This document shows, piece by piece, positions 13,601 through 24,937 of a stretch of 64,000 bases of DNA; positions within the stretch are counted from its first letter, which is position 1; every line of letters begins with the position of its first letter. Both the position numbers and the translations under genes were made by a program. Source of the stretch: Siderastrea siderea (lineage: Eukaryota; Cnidaria; Anthozoa; Scleractinia; Rhizangiidae); assembly GCA_964030785.1 (NCBI GenBank), contig OZ034973.1:950132-1014131 (forward strand), in the 5' to 3' direction. Below the pieces are notes generated by a model. The model saw only the letters and a list, made by a program, of their open reading frames with translations. It did no database searches and was not told the origin of the DNA.

Positions 13601-16600
13601 CAGACTTCTTGAGACACTCGGTGACATACTTGGCGACATACTTGTTGAGACGCTCGGAGAGGTGGTCGCCGAAACACTAGGTGACGCGCTAACCGATGTG
13701 GAGTCCGAGACACTCGTTGAGATGCTAGAGATTGAGAGCGTAGAGATTGAGACACTTGGCGACACGCTGGCAGAGATAGATGGCGACACTGGAAAAGTTG
13801 AAAATTTACATAGTATGTAAAAAACATGTAAATAACATGTAAATCGTCAAAAAGATACTGTAAATGGTAATTTCCATACTTTTTACCCATTTACATGTTT
13901 TGAGATATTCCTGTAAAAAACATGTAAATATTTTAAGTGAAACATGTAAATTATGAAGACGATCCTGTAAATTTCTCAAACCAAGGGACATAAACCATGT
14001 AAATAGCATGTAAATCGACTAAAGGTTACCTGTAAATAACATGTAATGGTTTTAAGGAGCCTGTAAATTTCATGCAAATCGAATGAAGGAGCCTACAAAT
14101 ATCATGTAAATCGAATAAAGGGGCCTGTAAATGTTCATGTAAATCGAATAAAGGAGCCTGTAAATATCATGTAAATCGAATAAAGGAGCCTGTAAATATC
14201 ATGTAATTCGAATAAAGGAGCCTGTAAATATCATGTAAATCGAATAAAGGAGCCTGTAAATACCATGTAAATCGAATAAAGGGGCCTGTAAATTTTCATG
14301 TAAATCTAATAAAGGAGCCTGTAAATATCATGTAAATGGAATAAAGGAGCCTGTAAATTTTCATGTAAATCAAATAAAGGAGCCTGTAAATACCATGTAA
14401 ATCGAATAAAGGAGCCTGTAAATTTTCATGTAAATCAAATAAAGCAGCCTGTAAATACCATGTAAATCAAATAAAGGAGCCTGTAAATCGAATAAAGGAG
14501 CCTGTAAATATCATGTAAATCAAATTAAGGAGCCTGTAAATTTTCATGTAAATCGAATAAAGGAGCCTGTAAATACCATGTAAATCGAATAAAGGAGCCT
14601 GTAAATCGAATAAAGGAGCCTGTAAATTTTCATGTAAATCAAATAAAGGAGCCTGTAAATACCATGTAAATCGAATAAAGGAGCCTGTAAATATCATGTA
14701 AATCAAATTAAGGAGCCTGTAAATTTTCATGTAAATCGAATAAAGGAGCCTGTAAATACCATGTAAATCGAATAAAGGAGCCTGTAAATTTTCACGTAAA
14801 TCAAATAAAGGAGCCTGTAAATAACATGTAAATCGAATAAAGGAGCCTGTAAATCGAATAAAGGAGCCTGTAAATATCATGTAAATCAAATTAAGGAGCC
14901 TGTAAATTTTCATGTAAATCGAATAAAGGAGCCTGTAAATACCATGTAAATCGAATAAAGGAGCCTGTAAATCGAATAAAGGAGCCTGTAAATTTTCATG
15001 TAAATCAAATAAAGGAGCCTGTAAATACCATGTAAATCGAATAAAGGAGCCTGTAAATTTTCATGTAAATCAAATAAAGCAGCCTGTAAATACCATGTAA
15101 ATCGAATAAAGGAGCCTGTAAATCGAATAAAGGAGCCTGTAAATATCATGTAAATCAAATTAAGGAGCCTGTAAATTTTCATGTAAATAGAATAAAAGAG
15201 CCTGTAAAAACCATGTAAATCGAATAAAGGAGCCTGTAAATATCATGTAAGTCGAATAAAGGAGCCTGTAAATTTTCCTGTAAATCGAATAAAGGAGCCT
15301 GTCAATACAATGTAAATCGAATAAAGGAGCCTGTAAAAAGCATGTAAATCGAATAAAGGAGCCTGCAAATATCATGTAAATTGAAAAAGGACGACTACAT
15401 TGTAGACCATGTAGTGAGATGACAGACAAAAAGCCTTTTCTGTAATCTTTATTGTTGAAGAAACAACGTGTTGAACTATTCCACCATAGAAAACCTAAAA
15501 AGCAGACCTTCTCAGTAGGTTTGCATCAACACACTGGTCTACAACCACTACACTGTATGAATTCATAACAGGCATGGATACATGCCTTCAAAAAGGGCTT
15601 TTAAAATAGACATTTAAGAAAAGTAATGCAAAAATAACGCAGGCACATTGGTTACACCAACAAGCACCAGCGGCATCACCTAAGCTAATGAATCTACATC
15701 TGTGTGATTGATACCGCTTATGGGTATCAAAAAGTGACGACATTAAAAATACTCTGTAGTAATCCTTGTGATGCCCTTGGCTATTTATATTGCTTACGCC
15801 ACTGCATGTATTTTATTTTGTTTTTGTTTTGGGATTCGCTTTGTATCTTGAGACCTGTGGAAATAACAAAAAAATGCAAACAGTAAGCAGTAATGATCTG
15901 AGTTTAACTTAAGAACACCTTTAGACATTTCGGTTCAAGTTTCATATAGCTCTTTCATTCCCTACCCTAGCTAAGAATGCAACATCTTTACTTTGACTAA
16001 TATTTTGAAGATATAAGGGTGTATCCCCATGCATGTGCTATTCATCAGGTACATCTACATGTACCAACCACAGCCTGAGAAGATAATATGTATAATAACA
16101 CTTAACTGAATTGAACATAATGGAAGCGTTAAAAAGTGACCCCATATGAAGTTCTGGGCTATATGTGTATTGTTGGCAAATGACAATATTTTTATCACTA
16201 CCTTGTAAGACATTGTACAGGATGAAAAGTAGCATAGACTCCTAACATGCATAGGAGTGTAACAATAGATCGAACTATCAATGCATTGCGATTGGAGTGT
16301 TCCGATAGCGACGCATTGATTGCAAAATTCAACTATCGATGACAATCGCGATAGTTTAGTTAATTATCGATAGTTAAGACAGTTTTCAAGTGATGTCCTG
16401 TAGTTCTTTTCCCTTCATTGAAAAATGCCTCTATTGTTCTCTGCTGTACGTTATGTCCATTGTTTTGAAACCAAGTAACAATATTACTTTGTTTTCATTA
16501 AGAAAGACTTCATTTGTCACCAGGGTCTTGTCTGTGTGCAAAATGGTGGTTCGAATATTATCTCTTCCCCACCCCCTTCTTGAGAGAATTGACCGTCACT

Positions 16601-19600
16601 TTGTCAGCAAACATGGCGGTCTCAAAGGCTCATATGGCCAGTCTTTTGAAATCGTACAAAACAAAAAAGGAAAGGCAAGCACATGAGAGCACTTCAGGTT
16701 TATAAAAGAAAATAATGGTTCAGAGTTGCATGTACATGTAACTCGTGTCCCAGTAGACTGGTACTAAAATATAGTGGTAATACAACAAATCTGACCCACC
16801 ATATGTGACAAACATGTTGATAGGTTAATTTTTCTTAAGGATGGTGCCTCCTAATTAATACAGATGTATTTTTTGCAAAGGTTATGACTATGGGGAAAAG
16901 GTGCATCTTAGCAAGGGTTATTGGAAGCCCTTGCTAAGATCTGCTGTTTCCACATAGTCTTAAACCACACAAAAAATTTGGTATAAGGGGGCAAATTCCT
17001 TAAAAAACCTGAATGGTAATGCATCCATGACTACTGTCACGAATATACATTTCATAGTCTATCTCTATCTCATGCAATTGAAAGAGCGAATGTATTTGCT
17101 GTATGTAGTGTAGTTTGTTGAAGTTGTAGTCACTGTAGTAAGTGTAGTCATGTGTAGTCAGTGTAGTTGGTGTAGTCAGTGTAGTCGTGTGTAGTCGTGT
17201 GTAGTCAGTGTAGTCAGTGTAGTCGATGTAGTCAGTGTAGTCGGTGTGGCCGGTGTAGTCGGTGTGGCCGGTGTAGTCGGTGTGGCCGGTGTAGTCGGTG
17301 TAGTCAGCGTAGTCCGTGTAGTCGGTGTAGTTGGTGTAGTCAGTGTAGTCGGTGTAGTTGGTGTAGTTGGTGTAGTCAGCGTAGTCAGTGTAGTCAGCAT
17401 AGTCAGTGTAGTCGGTGTAGTCGGTGTAGTCAGCGTAGTCGGTGTAGTCAGTGTAGTCGGTGTAGTCAGCGTAGTCAGTGTCGTCGGTGTAGTCAGCGTA
17501 GCCAGTGTAGTCGGTGTAGCTGGTGTACTAGTCAGCGTGGTCAGAGTAGTCAGTTGGTGTAGTGGGTGTAGTCAGTGTAGTTGATGTAGTCAGTGTAGTT
17601 GGTGTGGCCAGTGTAGTCGGTGTAGTCAGCGTAGTCCGTGTAGTCGGTGTAGTCAGTGTAGTCGGTGTACTAGTCAGCGTAGTCAGTGTAGTCGGTGTAG
17701 TCAGTGTAGTCGGTGTAGTCAGCGTAGTCGGTGTAGTCAGTGTAGTCGGTGTAGTCAGCATAGTCAGTGTCGTCGGTGTAGTCAGCGTAGCCAGTGTAGT
17801 CGGTGTAGTTGGTGTACTAGTCAGCATGGTCAGAGTAGTCGGTGTAGTCAGTTAGTGTAGTGGGTGTAGTCAGTGTAGTTGATGTAGTCAGTGTAGTCGG
17901 TGTGGCCAGTGTAGTCGGTGTAGTCAGCGCAGTCCGTGTATTCAGTGTAGTCAGTGTAGTCGGTGTACTAGTCAGTGTAGTCAGTGTAGTCGGTGTAGTC
18001 AGTGTAGTCCGTGTAGTCAGTGTAGTCAGTGTAGTCGGTGTACTAGTCAGCGTAGTCAGTGTAGTCGGTGTAGTCAGTGTAGTCGGTGTAGTCAGCGTAG
18101 TCGGTGTAGTTAGCGTAGTCAGTGTAGTCGGTGTAGTCAGTGTAATCAGTGTCGTCGGTGTAGTCAGCGTAGCCAGTGTAGTCGGTGTAGTTAGTGTACT
18201 GGTCAGCGTGGTCAGAGTAGTCGGTGTAGTCAGTTGGTGTAGTGGGTGTAGTCAGTGTAGTTGATGTAGTCAGTGTAGTCGGTGTGGCCAGTGTAGTCGG
18301 TGTAGTCAGCGTAGTCCGTGTATTCGGTGTAGTCAGTGTAGTCGGTGTACTAGTCAGCGTAGTCAGTGCAGTCGGTGTAGTCAGTGTAGCCGGTGTAGTC
18401 AGTGTAGCCGGTGTAGTCAGCGTAGTCGGTGTAGTCAGCGTAGTCAGTGTCGTCGGTGTAGTCAGCGTAGTCAGTGTAGTCGGTGTAGTCGGTGTAGTCA
18501 GCGTAGTCAGTGTAGTCGGTGTAGTCAGCGTAGCCGGTGTAGTCGGTGTACTAGTCAGCGTAGTCAGAGTAGTCGGTGTAGTCAGCTGGTGTAGTGGGTG
18601 TAGTCAGTGTAGTCACGACAACACTGACCACCCCAACTACACTGACTAAATTAACTACATAGACTACAATGACTACACCTTTAACACCAACTATACTGAC
18701 TACACCAGCTACACGAACTACAGTGACTACACTGACTACACCAACTACACCAACTATGCTCACTACACTGACTTAACCTACCTATATGGACAGCGATTAG
18801 ATTTGTTACATTCAAGACGGTAGTCATGGATTTATTACCCTGAATATCCTGAGATGCGCAGAGGGTATGCACAGTAACAAAACAAGACACCGTCCTTGAG
18901 AAGAATTGGAAGCCTTAACCAGAAAGATGTTAACTGGTGCCACTACTGTACTGCAAATTCACTATTCAGTTGTTCCTGTTTTGTCAAGAATAACAAGAAT
19001 AACTGTCAAACCTCGACTGAATAAAGACAGCTAGAAGTGAGATGTTGTTTATTTGTTAAGCTTTTCTTTTTGGCCTACTGCCATAACCAGTATATTACAT
19101 TTGCAATTGTTTTGGATCATTAATATTAACATAAGGAGATTTAAGAAACACAAGAATGATTTCAACAGCTAAGAAAGTGCTCATATCTAAGCAGCTGAGA
19201 TTCAAGTACAGTTCTAGTGTAGCCCAACAATCTTTTTAACTTCACTTTGCAATTACATGTAATGTAATATGCACCTGCTGGCTGTTGTTGGTCCAAATTA
19301 AAGTAACTTAAGCTGGAAAGCCTATGGTATGGGGCATGTATGGGGGACACACACATATAATTTGTCATCTTCATCATCTCTTTTTCTCTATCAGTGCACT
19401 ACATTACATGTAAAATACTATTAAATAATTTGTGACATGCCCACAAAAGGGGAATTCTCCCTCCCAAACCACAAGATTATGCAAGCAATGGTGTCTGATT
19501 CATCCGCATTTGGGAGTCAAACTGTCATCCTTATTTTCCATCTTTTTGTTATCTTTACTCACCCTGAAATTGTTCCTTTTGCCCCTAAGTATTAATACTT

Positions 19601-22600
19601 TTTGTCTCAAATGGAATCACACCTACAAATACCCAAAAAAAATCATACCAGTCAGTCAATCTAGAATATTATATTAGGTTACCACACATTTTCAAGTGAG
19701 GATCCTGGGGGGAAGCGGGGTACTGCCTATTTATGGTTTTACGGGGAGGCTCTGGCCAAAGGTGGTGACTTTTTTAAGCTCACAGTTTACTAAAGGGTAG
19801 GAAAAAATTGTCATTTTAGTATAAGAAAAGGTTACAAAATCAACTGAAAAGTGGACAAGATGGTGGCTTAAAGAAAAGTTTGGGAAAGCGTGCCAAATTT
19901 CTGTAGAAATGACAACACGAAACACACAAAAGCTTGCAACCTTTGAGTAGCTGAACCAGAACGACTGAAAGCCCGGGGAAAATTAGGCAATTAAAGAAAA
20001 TTCTATGGTTTTGGTTTATCCTTGAGGTATAGCAAAAGGGTGCAAATTTTGCTCTCGGTACCATTTTGGTAAAAATTAGTATATTAAAAGGGAAGGGTTT
20101 GAACCTCCAGACAGAGCCTCTCCGTATGAAACTTTATTGAGTACCCCCCCCCCCCCAAGGGTGAGGATGCACCCAATCCGTACTCTTCTTATACAAATTT
20201 ATCTGGGTTCAGCCTTAAGGTGTAATGAACTTTTATGTGTTATATAGAAAGAGAAGAAAATTATCGACTTACTGGTGAGCTGTCATGTTCTGAAGCAAAA
20301 GTGAATCACAAGGAAGTGTACATGTATGCCCAGTTTGCTGAGCATACACCCTTACACTAAAAATTTTCTACCTGGCTACCTGGGATCCCAGCATTGCCTT
20401 ACCAGGATTGCAGCTAACTGGACTAAGATTTTCTTATGTAACTGCAAAGTGTGTGAGGTGTGTTTATGCCAGGATCTCTGCAAACTGAGCCAGCATGGCT
20501 AACCAGGCCAGTTTGGCTCATTGGCCTCTTAAGGCCCAGTAATACAAGCAACATTTTTGTAAAACTTTTTGTGCAACAATGTTGCGTTGCAAGTTGAGAT
20601 TGTTTCTTACACATATTAACACCTTTTTGCACAACAAATTTGTTGCTTCTACTTTTTGCAACATGAAAATTTGTTATGTGCAGAGGTGGTAATACGTGCA
20701 ACAAACAATCTCAACTTGCAACACAACATTGTTGCGAGGAAGGCTGCACAAAAATGTTGCCCGTATTACTGGACCTTAAGAGGCCAATGAGCCAAACTGG
20801 CCTGCTTAGCCATGCTGGCTCAGTTTGCGGAGATCCTGGCATAAACACACCGAAGCATACCGTGTTATTCCTCAGGGCTATGATTAACATGTGACTAATA
20901 AAACCATGAACAGTAAGAATTATCTTGAAATGTTCACTGTGCCATGACCGACCAATCAGGTGTGAAATCAATGCAAACCACAAATTTCTTGTATCTGATT
21001 GGTTTTCTTTCCCGACATAATAACAGTCCAAAAATAATTCAAGTGTTCAGGGTTTTCATAGTTTTACTGTATTAAGAGCCATAATGCCTAACATGTGTTA
21101 CGGCGGAGTATAGATCAGTGTTATGGATGAACTTATCTTTTGTTGCTATTAATAATTATTTACTCAAAAAGCAATTGGGTTTCTTTATATGCATATGAAC
21201 ATGTGACTAATAGCTAATTGACAGCCCTTAATTGAAAAGCAAAGTTATCTAAGTAGCTAATGTTGCCCAAAGCCAACGGGAACTTGGAGAGAAAACGGCA
21301 ATTCTGCAGGAATGGGGATTAATGATCATGGAATTCAGAGGACATGGGGGCAAAGTTCTGTCCATGAATTGAAAGTTTAAATCTGAAAAGGTTCTTACAA
21401 TAACTTATGTGATACACAACTATTAAAGAACATTATTTAAGTTAAATGCAAGACAAAAGCATCGAATCAAGACAATTAATTCAATTCAATGACCCTCTAT
21501 TTAAATAATACTAAGTCCTCGTGGATCGAGCGGACCGCGTGAGAAATATAACTGAATACAAACATTTACCAACCAAGAGTAAAAAAAAAACATACCTGAA
21601 ATGATGTACGAGCCATAGACGAAGGAAAAGTGGTTCTTCCATATTATTTGCATTGAATTTCCATCAGATTGAAAGCCGTTTGCACGTTGGTTTGTCCTAT
21701 ACTAGCTCGCTCGACCGTTAAAAAGATTGTGCTGCCTTCCCGAATGAGCACGAATTGTGGTCAGCGGACGTTTACTACTTAGTGTACACGAACGCTAAAA
21801 ATAACATGCCCTGAAAAAACAGCGTTTTTGCAGTTCTGTGTTGTTTTCACGTAATTTAGAGATTTTCCATGAAAATGCTAACTAAATTCGCTGAGGAAAC
21901 GGTCGATTATTTAACTTGGTGAGGTTAGTTCGCATCGCAATGTACCAGCAGAGGCCAGTAGAACGAAATTCAAAGGGTGTACACCTACGTTCGCATGAAA
22001 TACCTCTGACAAACAGGTTTTAGTGGAAATTCAAAAGGAAAAAACCGTACTTAAAGAGATTCTCGTCTGTGTGTTAAAACCAAAAAAGAAAACGAATAAT
22101 GTAGACTCCTGTTCACGAGAAGGGCTAGTTTTGCAGCGTTTTTGTATCACGCTCAATTTCTTTTGTTTTTGCTTATCCACAATCCTCTTCTAAGCAGTAC
22201 CGGTACCGGGCAATGTTTTTGTTACGCCCACTTCAAACTGGCGGCCGAAAAACGTTTTTAAAGAAAAACAATCTGTCTTCAAAATTCACAGATTAGTTGG
22301 ATTTAAATCAATTCTCTGTTGCTTCTCTCAACTGGCACTACCGAAATGTTAGTTTTTAATAATTAACCAAATATTCGTCTACACACAAACTGCGACTTGT
22401 TGCTGAAGCCAAACAGTAAAACAGTGCTTAATTTTAAACATGTGAATAGGTTGTTCAAGATAATGAAAAACGCAGATGTCCCCCATCTTGAAGTGGGTGT
22501 TAAAAACTTAGCTTTGGGTGGGGGGAGGGGGGGTGGGGAGGAACCCCTAAAATCTCGGTGGGCGATGTGCGGCAAATGTCTTGAAACAATTACACTATTT

Positions 22601-24898
22601 CGGAGCACAATATGTGATTTTTTTTACCCTGTTTCAGGCCTGACCCAAAATCTAACGCCCCTTATCAAAACTGTCCCAAAAAGGATCGCAACTACCTAGG
22701 AACTGCTTCAATTTACGTAAGACGTTTGAGAAGGGCTTCAAATCCTCTATATTAATCAAAAGACCATTCTCAAGGGATGAAAATAGTAAAAAGTAGCTTC
22801 GTCTAAAGACCATACCCAATTCCAGACCATAACTCGAAAACTTTACCCTAATTCAGACCAAAACGACACAAAAATCATTACCTTTGAGGCCGCCCACTCC
22901 TATCTGGCTTTTATGTAGAAGGTTTTTGCAGTCTCCCTTTTTGTTTTCATGTCGTTTACAAGGTTTAGGCAATCTCTCTGTTTTACTTTCTTTCTACAAT
23001 CTCCCTTTTTTACATTTGTGGGGAGCAAGGTTGGTGTAGCAGTGGGAGCACTTGCCTCCCACCTCTGTGACCCGGGTTTGGTTCCAGTGGTTGGCACGTG
23101 GGTTGAGTTTGTTGTTGGTTCTGTCCTTGCTCCGAGGGGTTTTTTTAGAGTTCTCCAAATTTTTTCCCTCCACAAAAACCAACACTTCCAAATTCCAATT
23201 CAACATGGACATCAAGTGTTTACACATGATGTGTGGTCCTCACACTACGACGCTAAATTTGATTTACCTTTTTTTTTTTACTTCAAATGTTAGATACATA
23301 TTCTTGAATGTATCCCTTTTCCAATTTACACGCTATTTGCATTGTCTGGCCAGTCTCCCTTTTTCCATTTACATGATTTTTACAGGATTTGGGCCACCAA
23401 ATTTACATGTTATTTACAGGGTATAGAACAGCCCCATATTTCTCATTTACATGTTCTTTACATGTTTTGTTTAAAAAATTTACAGGATATTTACAAAGAA
23501 GATACTGTAAATTTGTTCCCCAAAATTTACATGTTATTTACATGGTTCTTTAAGTTATAAGGGTTAAAGGGGACCACGTAAATCCATTTTTACAACAAAT
23601 TTACAGCTTCTCCTTAACATGTAAAAAAGCATGCAAATTCAATTTACAAAATGCCAACATGTAAATGTAAATTTACAAAACATGTAAATTAGGCTTGCAT
23701 GTTGTAAATTACGATTTACATGTGCATGTAAATTTTCAACTTTTCCAGTGCGACTCACTTGGTGAGTCACTCTGTGACATGCTTTGCGACATGGTCATTG
23801 TCTCTGAAAAACGGATAAATTTGAAACAATTACTAAAGAAACGCAGTGGCGGACTAGGAATGTATTTCTTGGTTCTAATTTGTTTTCCTTTTTGTGCAAG
23901 TATCATTTAAAGGAGCTACGTCACGGATAACGGACCTTGAAAAAATTGGCCAAAGTTTTTTCAAATTTATCATCAATAATCCGTCTCCCTCAGTCGTAAG
24001 CATCCTTGTTTAGTTTTGGTTTATTATTACTTCTTTAGTGTTTTTCTACCTTAGAGACCATTATTTTGAGGTTCCCTTCTATGTGAAAGTAATCTTGTCA
24101 CGTCGGCAAAATGAATGAAAATACTGTGACATAGTTCCTTTTAAGTTTAATTTTAGTCATAGTTACTTTTCGGTTTTTGGACTTGTGAAATGTGATGGCG
24201 ATGAATGAGGTGATGACGATCTTTAAATCTGGTCCAGCAAATGCTGCGCGATTGTTAAAACAAATGTTGAAACCGTTTAAACAAGCCTTCCCTCAGACGA
24301 AAGCTGTTTTAGTTTTTGGCCTACAAGTTTCGTTTCCCGACACTTCCCGTCTGTCGGCTGGAAATTTTTTATTTAGATTTTTAGAGCCCGTTAATCACAT
24401 CTTATGGTTTATTTCCTTAATCTAATTGTTTAATGCAGTTTAGCATTTAAATGTCTTTAAGCAATGATTTTACTCTTTGAGCTGTGTGAAGCGCATTAAA
24501 CGATTAGAGTCCTAGATTAGTAGATTGCCAAACTGCCCCATAGGAAAGTTCCCTCTTTTTAGGTTGTTAATTTGGAAGACATTTCAATCCTTTACAACGC
24601 TACACCTTGACAACACTAAACCTTTGTTGGCTGATTTAACTATTACTTGGAGAGCATGGCGCAGTGGTGAGAGCACTCGCCTCCCACCAATGTGGCCCGG
24701 GTTCGAGTCCCGGACTCGGCGTCAGATGTGGGTTGAGTTTGTTGTTGGTTCTCGTCCTTGCTCCAAGAGGTTTTTCTCTGGGTACTCCGGTTTTCCCCTC
24801 TCCTCAAAAACCAACATTTCTAAATTCCAGTTCGGTCTGGACACAGTGGAAGAAGAGCCACCTTGTGGATGTGCCACTGCTAATTCCCATTTATGTAT

Positions 24899-24937
<39 letters not shown>

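Larger units (their letters stand above)
13787..23750. mobile_element. CACTA-type DNA transposon forming intron 2 of gene 1
   Basis: The left end reads CACTGGAAAAGTTGAAAATT and the right end is its exact reverse complement; the perfect inverted repeat is 25 bases. Flanks carry CGA on both sides (13784-13786 and 23751-23753), a 3-bp target duplication. Known: CACTA/EnSpm elements begin CACTA or CACTG, make 3-bp duplications and carry many subterminal short repeats; all three are seen here. Joining the flanks restores an uninterrupted Ser-rich frame (Ser-Glu-Ser-Pro-Ser). No transposase frame is found, so the copy is probably non-autonomous or decayed. A reading as a 5-bp duplication (GCGAC) with ends ACTGG is also formally possible. 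It contains several nested repeats. Confidence 0.85.

Noticed and set aside
6615..13820. Many plus-strand frames of 68-152 codons rich in Glu, Asp, Leu and Thr
   Set aside because: They are antisense readings of the Ser-X repeat, broken at the same unit positions and without splice context.
7159..13890. Minus-strand frames rich in Arg, His, Pro and Gln
   Set aside because: Shifted readings of the Ser-rich exon, interrupted each few units.
14041..15390. CRISPR-like array
   Set aside because: Spacers are not unique; all units are variants of one tandem repeat in eukaryotic DNA.
14467..15429. Repetitive minus-strand proteins with Leu-Leu-Tyr-Ser-Ile-Tyr motifs
   Set aside because: Minisatellite translation inside the transposon intron.
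17176..18650. Val-Ser, Cys-Ser and Thr-Pro repeat proteins
   Set aside because: Frames of a 9-bp tandem array, open in several frames on both strands.
15391..23394. Transposase gene within the CACTA-type element
   Set aside because: No frame longer than about 125 codons outside arrays and no recognisable catalytic motif.
13787..23750. Reading of the insert as Transib-like with 5-bp duplication GCGAC
   Set aside because: Ends starting CACTGG with 3-bp CGA and dense subterminal repeats fit CACTA better; the 5-bp reading remains formally possible.
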